A stretch of 64,000 bases of DNA from Rheum nobile (lineage: Eukaryota; Streptophyta; Magnoliopsida; Caryophyllales; Polygonaceae). Position numbers and translations under genes: made by a program. Positions within the stretch are counted from its first letter, which is position 1, and each line of letters opens with the position of its first letter. The stretch spans positions 2,976,001-3,040,000 of the forward strand of contig WOAB01000606.1 of NCBI GenBank assembly GCA_027886185.1, read 5' to 3'. The notes beneath the pieces were generated by a model, which saw only the letters and a program-made list of their open reading frames with translations, did not search any database and was not told the DNA's origin. This document shows positions 47,505 to 59,708 of this stretch, one piece after another.

Positions 47505-48454
47505 CTGCAAGGAAGAAATTTCATTTCAGCTTTTTTGGGCTTGACAGCACATTCATGCATATGACATCACAATAATATATAACTGTGTATAACAAGAGGA
47601 AATCCTAACAACTTTGGCTTCTTTAGCATAATGAAATTTTCAGAATGAATATGAGCAAAATGTTCCATCTAAACCTATAAACTCGATATTAAGTTGCACA
47701 CACATGACTATTCTCCGTTCTTGAATGGGTTTTCAAGCATCCACTATAGATTACAGAATTCACCATCTTTATATGTAAAAATAATTACAGAATTCACCAT
47801 CTGTATATTCCTAAAAATGTAAGAATAAGATAATTTCTGCTACTTGAGCAATTACCAACTAGCCCTATTAGATTGGTTTCAAACTTTTATATGGTATCGA
47901 AGTACTGCCCAAGTTCAAAATTGGGCACTACTCATCATACCTTCACTTCTATATACCAATTAATTCCAATTTTCAGCTTACAGAAGTTCAAAATTGAGAA
48001 AGAGCATGTCTATTTAAGTTTGAATCCATCTATCAAAGTACTGGCCAAGTTCAAAATTGGGATGTACTCATCAAAAAAATTTCTTCTAAATTCCACCCAC
48101 ATTCTTTCCAATCATTTGCATCAATTCAAATTTCGAAGCAGATGCTGTGAAGTTTGAGCAACAAAACATAAATTAAACGAAGGAGAAGAAAGTACCCATG
48201 TCGATGAAGCGGAGATGGCTTAACCTTTCTTCGATCGTCCTTCACGATGTAGTGTGGCCGCTAGGCCTCCTCTCCCTCAAGACTGCAGTCCGCTAGACCT
48301 CATCTCCCTCAAGAGTGCAATACGCTTTCTTCGACCTTCCTCTTACTCCCTCCGGCTGCACCCTAGATCCGCCCCTACTCCTTGTCTTCCCTTTGCTCCA
48401 GAATTTTGTTCAACGAGGGAGAACCCTAGTCCGCTTTCTTCAACGAGGGATTTA

Positions 48455-49171
48455 GAGCATGAATAACGGAGGCCCAAAATAGAGTCTTTTAATCCAAAAT
48501 ATAATAAAAAATAGGTAATAGACTAAAAGCCTTAGATCAGGTCTCAAAAATGGAGTAAATCTTGGGACCATCCCTTATGGGCTTTTAGAGTATTCAGCGC
48601 CACATGTCGCACTGTGATTGGTGTGCGTCCGATGCGCGACACGTGGCGATGTAATCGACGGTCAGGATTAATTTCTGGATGTTCGGTATTTTTTTTTAAA
48701 ATTTAATTTATGAAAAAAATACAAGTTAAAAAAAATTAAAAAAAATACCATAATTCTAGTTACATTTTTCTCTATCTATAGACATCAATTTTGAATATAT
48801 TTGATAGATTTTTTTTTATGTATTTTGGATATCATCAAGTGAAAATAAATTATTTTACTATTACTTTTGGTGGTTTAAAATAAAATAAGTATCAATTAAA
48901 TTTCTTCATATAAAAATGACATCATAAAGAATTTTTATAGATTTTATATATGAATTTTTATAGCTTAATAATATAATATAATGGTATAATTGTAATTTAA
49001 AGGTAGGTGTATTTCTATTTTTCAATAATATAAATGAATTTTTTGTAATTTCAATCCAAACCAAGGATATAATTATACATAAAATTTATCTAAAAGCCAC
49101 CAATATATCATGGGACTTTTAGCAAATAAATACATTCAAATCCTCCTAAAAGTCCTCCGTTAAAGCTGCCC
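48455..49171. mobile_element. PIF/Harbinger-type MITE, 717 bp, inside CACTA element 1
   Basis: The left end GAGCATGAATAACGGAGG and the right end, read on the other strand as GGGCAGCTTTAACGGAGG, are inverted. TTA flanks both (48452-48454 and 49172-49174). The interior is AT-rich apart from a GC-rich acacgtggcg/cgccacatg patch near 48600-48650. Confidence 0.65.
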
Positions 49172-49496
49172 TTAGAAAGAAAGGAATTACCAGACTAGAA
49201 AGAGAAACGTTCTTTGAATCATAGTTTATTTAATTTGAAATTCATTAAAGTAGGCGTCATATAATTTTTTTAGCGGGCACAGTATACCTAATGAAACGTT
49301 CTTTGAATCTGTTTCAAAATCCGTTTCATTTGAAATAACCGTTGCATTTTGATGTTGCAAAAATAAAATTTTCTTGGAATGTTTCTTAAAGTCTAACCGT
49401 TTCAATGAACCGTTTCATTATATATAACCGTTTCAATAAACCGTTTCATTAGGGCTTAATTGAAGTAGTGTTTGTGTTTGTTTCTGCTCTTTTTGC

Positions 49497-52400
49497 GTGT
49501 CTTCCATGGTGTCTTTAGGGACAGAATCGGACGAAGTTCTCGCAACTCGCCAGGCCGTTGACGAAGCTCATGTACGAGAGATGGCGGAAGTACGTGCCCA
49601 GCTCGAGGAGGCCCATGGGATTATTGCCTCTTACGCCGCGACCACCACTGCCGCAGCCGCGACCGCGGCCATAGCTCCCGCGACCGCGGCCCCATCGGTT
49701 CCAGCCGACACAACTGTTGTTGATCTCCTGTTGCAGCTCGTGACCACTACCGACACCACGCGGCGCCTGGAAAAAGGAAATGGTCTGATGCCCTCGAGTT
49801 CGCAGCTCCAACCGGGTCTTCGCTGCCTGGACTCCATCATAGAGTCCCAGCAGGAGGACCATGGCTTCAACAGATACTAACCCCAACGCTCGCCAGCGGA
49901 CGACTTCGCCTACGACTCCGCCGAGCACGAGTCCCCCGCCACAGAATTGGGGCTATACCCTTACGTCGACGCCACTGACCGACGTCGGCGTTACGAGTCC
50001 ATGCAGCAGGACGAAGCACGCCAGGATGCCATTGAGCGTTGCCGAGACGCAGCTCGCAGCCACACCAGTGGCCGAGCACCACAGACGGCGCCGACGCGCC
50101 CCACGACCAGTCGTAATCCCGACACTGTTCCGCGTTCTGCACCGCGGCCCAAGTATGTGACTCCCATTGCTTTTACTGAATATGATGAGGAGGGTTTTGA
50201 GGTTACACGTGTCCCGAATCCGGAAAAGTTTCATCCACCTTTGGGCGACCCAGTTGAGAGCCAGCTATTTCCGCCGGATTACATCCCGCTGAGGATCGCG
50301 ACGACCCGTGCGGAAACTACGAGCCCGCCAGCAGCCCCGCGCCGAGGATCATGCCCACCGTCGCCAGCGTCGCCCTCGCCCCATCCAGGATGACTTTGAT
50401 GATTTTGACGACGAGCTGGACGAACCTTACCCTGAGCCGGATCATGCAGCTCGACGTTTCCCTGACCGCCAACACGGGCCCAACCCCTATGCCAGTCGTC
50501 GCGAAATCAAGGTAACTATCGAGCATTTTCATGGTGATTATGATCCTGCTGTGTTTTTAGATTGGTTGCAGGATACAGAACACGCATTGCGACACTGGCA
50601 GTATGAGGAGTACGAGAAGGTTGATGTAGCTACTCTGCAGTTTCGTGGCGCTGCCCGATGTTAGTGGCATCATTTATGTACTGACAGGGAACGACGATGC
50701 CTTGAGCCTATTGACCAGTGGCACCAGCTGAAGTTCATCATGCGCCGCAAATATGTCCCAGACGACTTCCAGAACCACATGCGGATGGACATTGCGCTCG
50801 CTCGCCAGGGCACCCAGACGCCACTCGAGTTTTTTGCCAAACTCGATGATCTGTATTATAAGGCGGGCATGAGCATCACTCCTGCTACTATGCGGACCAG
50901 GTTTCTGAGTGGGTTGAATCCCAATATTCGAGACCAACTGGAGATACTACCTATACGGGACTTGAACCAGCTAACTCATATGGCGATGATGATCCACCAA
51001 CAACATCAACGTCGGAGACAGACCCCCTGGCCCCAGAATTCGTCTCGCATGTATAACACTAACCCTACTCCTTCCGTTTCTACTGATGTGTCCTCTCTAG
51101 TGCATACCCATACCCCGGCCCATGGCCATGAGGCATCGCGCCCTACTGTGCCACATGCCTCGATTCAGAAGCCTCCGCGAAGCACTGATAGGACCCGTGA
51201 CCAGGCATGTTTTCGTTGCGGCGGTCGTATACACATCCAGCGCGACTGCCCCAACCCGAAGAAGATTCTATTCACCCATGCCGCGGGATATGAGTCCTTT
51301 GATGATGAGCCAAACGAGGAGATAGCTCCCGAGCAGCAGGACTACGCTCCTCATGACGCTGGGTACACCTGTGCGCCCCATGATTTATCTGCGGGTACCC
51401 CCCTGAGCTTCTTCGCGCAGCGTGCCCTTACTGTGACGGAGGTTCCCCTGATGGACCAGAGAGAGACCCTCTTCCATACGAGATGTCTGGTCCAGCATGT
51501 TGACAGGGACTAAATGTCGTGATGCCCAATCAAAGTAAATCTTTAAAAACCTAACTTAGTAGAATAGGCAAACAAGGGTCGAATTCCACAGGGAGGAATT
51601 ATCTTTCTTAATGCAGATTAGTATGTCAAAGTAACAAAGGGGGGGCTTTGTTGGTTGTTTGATTGCAAATAAACAAAGTAAGTAAAACAAAGGATGTAAT
51701 CAATCCCGAAAAAGTACTTAGCCAGACAAATATCCACCATTCATTTGATTAATTGGTCCTAGACTATCTTTATTCCTTCCTATGGTTATTCATGTCCCTA
51801 TTCTGAATTAGTTACCAGTCCATCTAGTCTTGACAACCCTAACTATCGAACGCACGAGAAACTATCAAGATTTAGAACAATAGCAGTAGGAAGCATAGGA
51901 ATTAACCAGGATACATGCAATACCACAACTCGCAGCATTTAACACATAATCAATTCTCTTTCATAATAAACTAGTACAACTAGTCCTAGAATATCATGGT
52001 TGCTACACAAGATAAGGGATTTCAACTTGAAATATCCAAACCCTAGCAATAGACAATTACTAATATCAACTAGGTGATCAATCCAGTCACATCAATAAGA
52101 ATCAATAGGAATAAGCTCAAGAGAAAATATATAATCCAAAGGAATAGGAATAGAGGTATAACCTCACAATCATATATCAAATGAAGGCTTCAATCGTCGG
52201 ACTAAGCAAAGGTTGCTTAGTTCTTCATAGTCTTGAAACGAAAACTCAAAGGGAAAACAATACTGAATAATAATCTGACTGATAATCTATGATCCTCCAA
52301 GTGGCTGCCAGGAACTAGGTTTAAATAACCTAGCTAAACCTAAAAACCAAAGATAACAAACATAACGTAAAAGGAAATAAAATAATTTAACCGGAATAAA

Positions 52401-53330
52401 GAAATAAAAGAAAAGAAAATAATAAAATAAAAGTAAAAGCTTCGAAAACTCCTCGTCGTGCGCTGCTGATGCCATTTTCCGCGACCGCGGAAAGTTCATT
52501 GTTGAACTTCGATGCTCTCGACTTTTCCGCGACCGCGGCAATTGGTTTTGCTCTTCTCTGTCTTCCTTCTTCTCTTCTCTTCTCACGTGGCTTTCTTCTC
52601 CATCTTCATTAAGTCTTCAATTAAGCTTCTCAAAACCACCATATCTGCACTTCTACTTCTCAACTCCATACTCCATAATTGTGCTCTAAACATCTCCAAA
52701 CGATACCTAAAACTCTGGTAACAACTCCTAGTTAAACCCTACAAAGCAGCGTTGATCACATGCCTCCCTCAGCGTGATAATAGATGGTGGGTCGTGCTGC
52801 AACATTGTGAGTAAGAAGGTGATCCAACACCTTCAGTTACCGACGCAGCCACACCCTCAACCCTATGGTCTTCAGTGGCTTTCTGAAGGTAAGGGTGATG
52901 CGGTACACAGGCAATGCCGCATCCCATTTCAAATTCGTCAATACCATGATACTCATCTTTTACTTGGTAGACCTTGACAGTATGACAGGAAGATAGTCCA
53001 TGACGGGTTCCTCAACACTTATATCTTTATGCATGGCGGTAGGCGAGTCACTCTTCTCCCTATGACGCCTTAGGAAATCTTACATGACCATTTGGAGAGG
53101 AACCGCGCGAAGGCCGTAGAAGCGCGAGATATACCTTATGTCCAAACCGCGACCGCGGCAGTAGCAGTCGTGACCGCTGCCCACACAACTGCGACCGCGG
53201 CCATTCAACAGTTGGCGCCGCCACCTAGGTTTCCACCCTAAGCGCACCCACAACCCTGGATCCCGATGCCAACACCATAGTGCCAAGACTATAGGGCCGA
53301 GTCGAGCATCGAGCTTTGCTGACTCACTCA
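49497..53330 (+). pseudogene. Gypsy B gag and protease, broken by frameshifts and a solo LTR
   Basis: The start at 49497-49506 opens an Ala-rich N-terminus with a helical EMAEVRAQLEEAHGI stretch. The frame is lost near 49880 and regained in other registers: YVTPIAFTEYDEEGFEV, then REIKVTIEHFHGDYDP and FLDWLQDTEHALRHW (to a stop at 50664). From 50740 the gag core continues (KYVPDDFQNHMRMDIA, TPLEFFAKLDDLYYKAGM) with an intact knuckle CFRCGGRIHIQRDC. The protease begins TRCLVQH, is split by the LTR at 51501-52758 and resumes SLSVIIDGGSCCNIV to HLLLGRP. A linker with CCGCGACCGCGG blocks follows (53143-53205). A' shows the same domain order. Confidence 0.9.
51501..52758 (-). repeat. Solo LTR (family C), 1258 bp, inside Gypsy B protease
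   Basis: On minus it starts TGATCAACGCTGC and ends ...TTTAGTCCCTGTCA. The flanks are CATGT (51496-51500) and CATGC (52759-52763), a 5-bp duplication with one change. Taking it out joins the protease in frame across TRCLVQHASLSV, which confirms the borders. It resembles Athila-type LTRs (gggtcgaattccacaggg near 51570; compare gggtcgaacccacatgg near 59810). Two CCGCGACCGCGG motifs stand at 52479-52490 and 52527-52538. Confidence 0.88.
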
Positions 53331-54112
53331 CGGGCGTTTACTCCATCTTTTCAGGGATGTTCTCATATTTCTCCTCATGCGTGTCTTTCTTTATTAGAGG
53401 ATCCATATGAGTTACCCCCTATTGTGTGTAATACCCCTCATTTTGGTAAGGACATTTTGGTAATTTTTCCAACTCCCGTACTAAAAGTCGGATTATTTTC
53501 AGAGAAGTTCAGACATCCTGTAATATGTTTGATCTCTGTAATATTTTTCTGAGTAGTATAAAATACATTCGACGTATTTTTGGGGTTAAAATATTCGTTC
53601 GGGTACAAATATATTTAACCCGGGGTTAAAAACCATGCCCATACATTTTCCCGGACAAAAAAGGACGAAAGAGGCAGGAAATGGCCTTCGCCGCACCCGC
53701 GGCAAAGCCACCGCACCCCGCGGTGGCATCATTGTTTTTCTGCTCCGCCGGCTTCGATCGTCACGCCGCCTGAGCTGCTTGTCCCATCCGGTCGGGGGCG
53801 AGGCGGTTTGGGGTGCTGCTTGCTTGGCCTATAAAAGGAGAAGACCTGTAGGCTGGGAAAGGCACCCAATCCGAGCTCTCTCTCTCTCTCTTTCTTCCTC
53901 TTGTTCCATTGACGTCGGAAAGCTCAATCTCTCGCCGGAAAAGTTTCGTTCTTTGCCGGAGCTCTTGTTAGAAGTGGTGGTGCTCTCAAGGTGGTCCTTT
54001 GGAAGTCCAAGGAATCCAGAAGTCGGAGCCACCACGAGTCGAGCCCCCGTCGTCTTCCCCGGTGAGGTTTTCTTCCTCGTCGTGTCGTCGGAGTTCTTCG
54101 TCCCCGACGACT

Positions 54113-54184
54113 GCACCCGCGGTAGAGCCACCGCACCCGCGGCAGAGCCACCGCACCCGCGGCAGAGCCACCGCACCCGCGGTG
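54113..54184. repeat. 20-bp GC-rich minisatellite (ccgcacccgcggcagagcca)
   Basis: Four head-to-tail units of ccgcacccgcgg(t/c)agagcca lie in the LTR of family A. The solo LTR at 37005-39222 has only two related blocks (37267-37305) and no expansion. Confidence 0.9.
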
Positions 54185-54373
54185 TGCCTGGGCGCTTGTG
54201 GTTGTGGCTTGGGTTTTGTGGTCTCGATTGGGATTTCCATTCTTTCGATTTCGTTCGTCTTTCCTTAGATTCGTATATTTTATTATCGAATCTAACTTAG
54301 GGTTTCGTTATGGGTCGTTCCGTAGGGATCTGAAATCCGAGTTCTGTCCTCGTTTCGGACCCGAAAACCGGTT

Positions 54374-55243
54374 GTCTTTGAGCTTCGTTGAGCTTCGTCT
54401 AATCTAAGGCAAGTGGCGGTTCGCTCTTGCTTATCATTCCATATTTATATTAATTATCAATTGTTTAATTATTAATTAATTTGGGATGAATATTGTTTTC
54501 GTCTGGGAATAGTTTTGATAACTGTATGTGATTTAAAAAGGAATATTATAATAGGTTTTATATACTGCTAGAAACAACGCTATTATATATATATATGATT
54601 AAAATACATATATTATAATAGGTTGTATATATTGCTAGAAACAATGCTATTATATCTGTTATTTGCCTCGATGGCATTGATGTGGATTATTGCTCATATG
54701 TTTTAATTGTTTAGTTAGAACGAGTATTCGTAGGAATACTATGTACCTTGCGAGGTATAGTGGTTTCTTTATAACTGGTGCTAGGAGGATTTTTTCCCTA
54801 GTATCCTTCGGTCATGACCTTACCCTTACTCAGGGTTTTGTGCACACAGCTGGTGTCTTTGAGCTTCGTTGAGCTTTGTCTAATCTAAGGCAAGTGGCGG
54901 TTCGCTCTTGCTTATCATTCCATATTTATATTAATTATCAATTGTTTAATTGTTAATTAATTTGGGATGAATATTGTTTTCGTCTGGGAACAGTTTTGAT
55001 AACCGTATGTGATTTAAAAAGGAATATTATAATAGGTTTTATATACTGCTAGAAACAACGCTATTATATATATATATGATTTAAATACAGATATTATAAT
55101 AGATTGTATATATTGCTAGAAACAATGCTATTATATCTGTTATTTGCCTCGATGACATTGATGTGGATTATTGCTCATATGTTTTAACTGTTTAGTTAGA
55201 ACGAGTATTCGTAGGAATACTATGTACCTTGCGAGGTATAGTG
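54374..55243 (+). repeat. 481-bp tandem duplication within LTR A
   Basis: gtctttgagcttcgttgagc begins at 54374 and again at 54855. Copy 1 runs 54374-54854; copy 2 starts at 54855, is split by CACTA element 2 after 55243 and ends near 58606 (ggtgtc). The copies are almost identical, including taccttgcgaggtatagtg and the gctattatatatatatatga run. Copy 1 is unbroken, so the duplication came before the CACTA insertion. Confidence 0.9.
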
Positions 55244-56825
55244 CACTAGTGGAAAAAACACGTTTTGAGGCTCCCTTTTAGAGACGTACATAGTTCAAAA
55301 CGCCTCAACAACGACTTAGGCAATCACTTTTTATGTTTTTGAGGCGGATAATTAATTTATACGCCTCAAAAACATCTTTTGAGGCGGGGAAATTAATATA
55401 CGTCTCAACAAGTATCCGAAAAAACATTTCCCGCTAAAGTATTAGAGGCGGGCCAGGGTAAGGCCCGCCTCTAATGCTAACTAATTGAGGCGGGCCGAGT
55501 AGCCCGCCTTAATTAAAGCTTGTTGAGGCGGGCCTATTAAAGCACGCCTCAACAAATATGTCCAATAGAGGCGGTCATGTGAGGCCCGCCTCTATTAGAC
55601 CATTATTCGGCCTAATCTCCCCTCCCAATATAAAAGGAAAAAAACCCCAATGTCCTCTCCCAATCTCCCATTCTCCCTAGTCTCAGCAGCCGCAGCTCCC
55701 ATCTCCTCCCGGTCGCAAGTTCTCCCATTTCTCTTGTTCTCCCGTTCTCCCATTCCCTTCTCTGCACTGTCGGCGTCACCCTCCCATCTCCTCCCGGTCT
55801 CCTCTACCGACTCCCATCTCCTCCACTCGCCGACTCCCTCCCTCCCGGTATTTGCAAGCTCGCAGGAGTATGAGCTCGCAGGAGTCGTCGCCGGCCACCA
55901 CCCCATCTTCGTCTCCTCCATCTTCGTCGTTGTCGTCCGTCTTCCATTCGCCGCCGATTTCTCTTTCGGATTTCTCCTACCGCCGATCTCTCCTCCGGAG
56001 CTCTGCATTGTCGTAAGTGTGCTTTATCCCTGAATCACCAAAAAAATTGTGCTTTTGGAGTTCGTTGCTGTCTTGATGAGCTTGGATTCTGGCATTCTTG
56101 TTTGCATTTTGCAATTTTTATAGTTCTTCAAGCGTGAATCCCTATAATGACTGTCTTTTGTACGATCTTGATGAAATTCATCTTCTAGGGCAGTGTTGAG
56201 TTCAGTTGGGAGAATTGAAATCTGAGATGAATGGATTCCAGTTTTTAAATTATAAGGAAGAACTTTCCAAGAACCTCATTATTAAAGCAAGAACAGTTAG
56301 ATTTTCTTATTAATAAGTACAGTCGACGAATTGTTATGTATTGATGATTGTTTGAGCAGAGAAGCTTTTAAAAGTAGTATTTTGCTGTGTGACTGTGTCC
56401 GGTGTCCCTGTTGTAGTGTTGTAGTATAAAATCAGTATTGTCCATGTTGTCCCTATTTGCATTTGATGGAATATAAATACATTTATGTTAGTGTTATATG
56501 TGTATTGATTTAGTTATACGTGTATATGTGTAGTTATATGTATATGAATTTGGTTTTTGATTATATGTGATACATAGTCATAATTGTTATGCTATTTATA
56601 CAAAATCTTTGTTTTTCCCATTGGTAGTGTTCTACTAATGGTGACAATTTCACCAAATGTTATCTGATAAATGTATTTTTTCTTCCAAATCTAACAAACA
56701 GAGATAAAAACAAGTCAGAAAATAGAACATTGAAAACTTATCATAGAATGGTAAAACCTCGTCTCCTCTAATAATCTCTTGTTCACTAATATCCTATTTT
56801 GATTCTTTATGTAGTCCTTTTGCAG

Positions 56826-56909
56826 GAAAAAGGACTGCTTGACTTACCCAAGCTGCTAGATATATGTGCAATTTATGGACGTGAGAATGGAAATTTAGCA
56901 AGAATCTTG
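56826..56909 (+). pseudogene. Captured exon, ASCC2-like (CUE-domain coactivator subunit)
   Basis: An 84-bp exon between TTTGCAG and GTGAGC is open in phase 0 and encodes GLLDLPKLLDICAIYGREN. The block LPKL-DICA-YG resembles the N-terminal region of activating signal cointegrator complex subunit 2. Only this exon is recognisable, and the family call is from memory of the motif, hence moderate confidence. The C/T-rich segment at 55600-56010 could be the captured promoter and leader. Confidence 0.45.
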
Positions 56910-57131
56910 GTGAGCATGTGTATATAATTTGTAACTTTTATTGTCAGGAGATGTTGTTATTGCAGTTAGTTTTGTGTTAGCTGTTATCGTTTTCTCACGA
57001 TAAAGAATTACTTTTATTGTCAGGAGATATTGTCAGGAGATGTTGTTTTATTGATACTTGTATATTTTGCCTATGGTTTTATAATTGATTTTTATGCTAT
57101 TATAAACTAAGAAGTAGGTTTTTGATGCTAG

Positions 57132-57208
57132 GTAAGTGAGCCTGAGGCATGGGGGTACAAATCTGACAAGAAGAAAGTTCTAGTGTATTTCTTTGGCACC
57201 AAGGAAAT
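57132..57208 (+). pseudogene. Captured exon of a HUA2-like PWWP protein
   Basis: A 77-bp exon between GATGCTAG and GTGAGT encodes VSEPEAWGYKSDKKKVLVYF then FGTKE, matching the second half of the PWWP domain of HUA2/HULK proteins (VSEPE.WGY...KKVLVYFFGT.QI), plant nuclear regulators of RNA processing and flowering genes. It starts in phase 0, as the preceding ASCC2-like exon ends, so a spliced transcript would be a chimera in frame. The next plausible exon (from 57377) brings a stop at once. The first half of PWWP is absent. Confidence 0.75.
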
Positions 57209-59546
57209 GTGAGTATTTTGAGTCATATATGTCCTCTTCTTTTGATATTTTCACTTTTGAGCTATGTTGTGTCTTAAATTGTTCTAGTTGTTTGCTATGC
57301 TGATATATTATGTTGTTTAATAAGGGTTAGTGTGTTGTTTTGAGCTAATGAAGCTGTATATCACAATCCACAGGTAAATGTTGGAGGAGTTACCTGAGTA
57401 CTATGGTAATGTTCTATTACATTTCACTTAGACATCAATGTGTTTGATCACTCAAGTGTAAAGATGGCTGAGTTGTTGTGATTCTAATTGCAGGTTGCTA
57501 GTGCTCTTTCAGATCCCTACCCTTTCATTTGCAGCTGCTTTAAAATGGTTTAGCCGGTCCACTTCACGGATTATCCAATCAGGTATTCTGTCTTCTGCTT
57601 CAACTTTATCTTCTCTTCCTTGTTCATATATTAGCATTGCAAGTTAAATCTATTACACTAAACATATTTTGAATTACATAGACTATTCTCTACCATGATG
57701 AATTTAGTATCATAGTGTATGCTAGTTACTGGATTCTTATCTACGATGATATCTGATCTTGGTGACAGGAAGTTCTGCTATGGATCAAATTTGTTGTGGC
57801 TGAATGTGGGGAGAACATTACCACTGAATCACTGATCAATTGGAAGAATTAATGATGAATTTAGTATCACAGACTATTCTCTACCATGATGAATTTAGTA
57901 TCACAGATTTGTTTTATCTACTTGTCGACATTGTTTATTTAGCAGTTAGAACTTAGAACTATTATCGAAGAAATGTAGATATGGTAGCACCATCCTTGTA
58001 TGCGTTTGTTTTTATCATATACTTTATCCATTTTGTTAATTAAACATGTGTTCATATTCAACTACTGAATATCCAGCTTTTGTGTAATGAGTCACAAGAG
58101 GAACTGATGCTGTACTATTGATTGTTCAGATAAATGTTTCTTATTCTGTATATCTACTTGTCGACATTGTTTATCCATTTTAGCTGATTTTTTTTTAAAA
58201 AAAAGGAATGGGACCCCGATATTACAAAAAACCGGGGTCTCGATTTTTTATTTTTTATTTTTTTAAAAAAGAGACTTGTTGAGGCGGGCCTCAGAAGCCC
58301 GCCTCAACAAGTCCCTCATTTTGGCGCTAAAGTGAGGGACTTGTTGAGGCGGGCTTCGGAGGCCCGCCTCAATAAGGTCCTTTTAGAGGCGTAAAATGCC
58401 CGCCTCAAAAAGTGTCCCTACTTGTTGCAGCCCCCTTAGTTGAAGCGAACGGTGTTCGCCTCAATAAGTGTCCAAAGACCCGCCTCTATAAGGGTTTTTT
58501 CTACTAGTGGTGGTTTCTTTATAACTGGTGCTAGGAGGATTTTTTCCCTTGTATCCTTCGGTCATGACCTTAGCCTTACTCAGGGTTTTGTGCACACAGC
58601 TGGTGTCGATATTCGGGATTTGTTCCCTTCTACATCTCTTGTGAGGAGATATTATCTCTTGTGATGAGATATTATAAAAGCTTATAACGTAAATGTACAT
58701 TTTGGAATTAAATAAGACAAGTGCGATTATGCACATAATTAATGAACCTTGGGCGAGAAGTACAACGTGGAAACTCGTCTGGGCTTCGATTAGAGTAAGT
58801 CCACCTTCCAAATCTAAATTCGCATTACGCGGTGATGGTGGTCGTGGACCCAAATAGTCAAGTCACTTTTAAATGCTTGTGTGGAAATATTATATGTTCC
58901 CGAACATTGTCATACTTTCTGATAAGACTCAATCTTTTGGAGTCTTCTCTTCATATGTTTCCGTAAGACTCAATCTTTCAGAGTCTTCTCTCGATCATTA
59001 TTCTTTGGATAATTTCAGTAGAAGTATTGAGGTTTACTATCGTCATCGGCTTTCATTCGAGAAGCGATGGGTCTAACCTAATACGACTACTTAGAACCTT
59101 TCTGTTTAACCCTTGCATAGTCTTTCATTAGACTAACTAACCGGTTATATTCTCTTGCATGGTTGGCTGGTGTCATCCGTCTCATACGACACATCAGATA
59201 AACTGCAGTTCTATGAAGGCTAGAAACGACGGTGAAGGCAGATGGAATTTTGAAGTGTTTTACCAAGGTTGAGATCCTAGGCGTGTGATCACTAGATCAA
59301 GACTTTTGTGTCATTTATTTTAAAAAGACTTCCGTTGTATTAAGACTTCCGCTGTAATATATTTTGGTTGTATTTGGATTATGGATGTAATTCCGAAACT
59401 TTGATTTAATCCAATACTATGACATTTCGTATCATAAATGTTGTTTTATGATTTGTATAAACTGGTTAAGCCTTGGGTGGCTTCAGATGTGGAATCTGAG
59501 GTCACTGGCGGTGATACCTTTCAAGGATATATTTGGGGGTGTTACA

Positions 59547-59708
59547 GATTTAGTATCAGAGCCGAATTTTTTTTAACGGGTTGGGATTTTATAAACCATT
59601 TATTCGTTTTCAACTGAAAAATATTTTCGAAGGATTTGAATTACCAAATAAAAAATTTTGCTTGAAAAAAATTATGTCGTTCTAGTCGTGCCTTCTCTTT
59701 AGTCTGAT
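59547..59708 (+). other. Primer binding site and start of the internal region of Gypsy A
   Basis: tagtatcagagccg (about 59551-59564) follows the LTR end by a few bases and resembles the tRNA-Met primer site TGGTATCAGAGC. The internal region is cut after 59708 by the Athila-type LTR. Confidence 0.7.

Larger units (their letters stand above)
43634..49470. mobile_element. CACTA element 1 (gene-capturing, non-autonomous), 5.8 kb
   Basis: The left end CACTACTACAATTAAGGCC pairs with the right end, read on the other strand as CACTACTTCAATTAAGCCC. TTT flanks both ends (43631-43633 and 49471-49473), the 3-bp duplication of CACTA elements. Both subterminal regions are full of (G)AAACGGTTT/AACCGTTTC words. 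There is no transposase. The interior has at least four exons of two different host genes on minus (44945-44981, 46914-47504) with introns kept, a probable captured 5' leader at 48190-48450, and a Harbinger MITE. It inserted into the leader of Gypsy element B. Confidence 0.92.
42131..53428 (+). mobile_element. Ty3/Gypsy element B, + strand, heavily interrupted
   Basis: LTR (42131-42777), primer binding site, leader (42794-43633), then CACTA element 1 (43634-49470), then the rest of the leader and gag (49497 onward), protease, a linker, and truncation by insertion of LTR A at 53429. A solo LTR (51501-52758) sits in the protease. Reverse transcriptase and everything after it are not present to the right in the window. 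Gag and protease are homologous to those of A'. Confidence 0.85.
55244..58509. mobile_element. CACTA element 2 (gene-capturing, non-autonomous), 3.3 kb
   Basis: The left end CACTAGTGGAAAAAACACG and the right end, read on the other strand as CACTAGTAGAAAAAACCCT, are inverted. GTG flanks both (55241-55243 and 58510-58512). Both ends carry arrays of GAGGCGGGCC/GGCCCGCCTC subterminal motifs, many in palindromic pairs (55440-55600, 58275-58480). The interior has a C/T-rich leader (55600-56010, with a 127-residue Ser/Pro-rich + frame of doubtful meaning) followed by spliced exon fragments on + at 56826-56909, 57132-57208 and possibly near 57375 and 57494. No transposase was seen. Confidence 0.93.
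53429..59546 (+). repeat. LTR of Gypsy family A, enlarged by a duplication and a CACTA insertion
   Basis: It starts TGTAATACCCCTCATTTTGG and ends GGGGGTGTTACA, matching the solo LTR at 37005-39222, and is followed directly by a primer binding site, so it is a 5' LTR. Its 6118 bp exceed the solo copy by about 3.9 kb, accounted for by CACTA element 2 (3266 bp plus 3-bp duplication) and a 481-bp tandem duplication. A TATA box is read in gcctataaaaggag near 53830. The + frame at 53635-54300 runs through R/U5, including a 20-bp GC-rich minisatellite, and is probably not translated as a gene. It inserted into Gypsy B after base 53428. Confidence 0.9.

Noticed and set aside
53635..54300. 221-residue + frame with RATAPAAEPPH repeats
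   Set aside because: It lies in R/U5 of LTR A and its repeats come from the 20-bp GC-rich minisatellite; the homologous solo LTR does not keep the frame.
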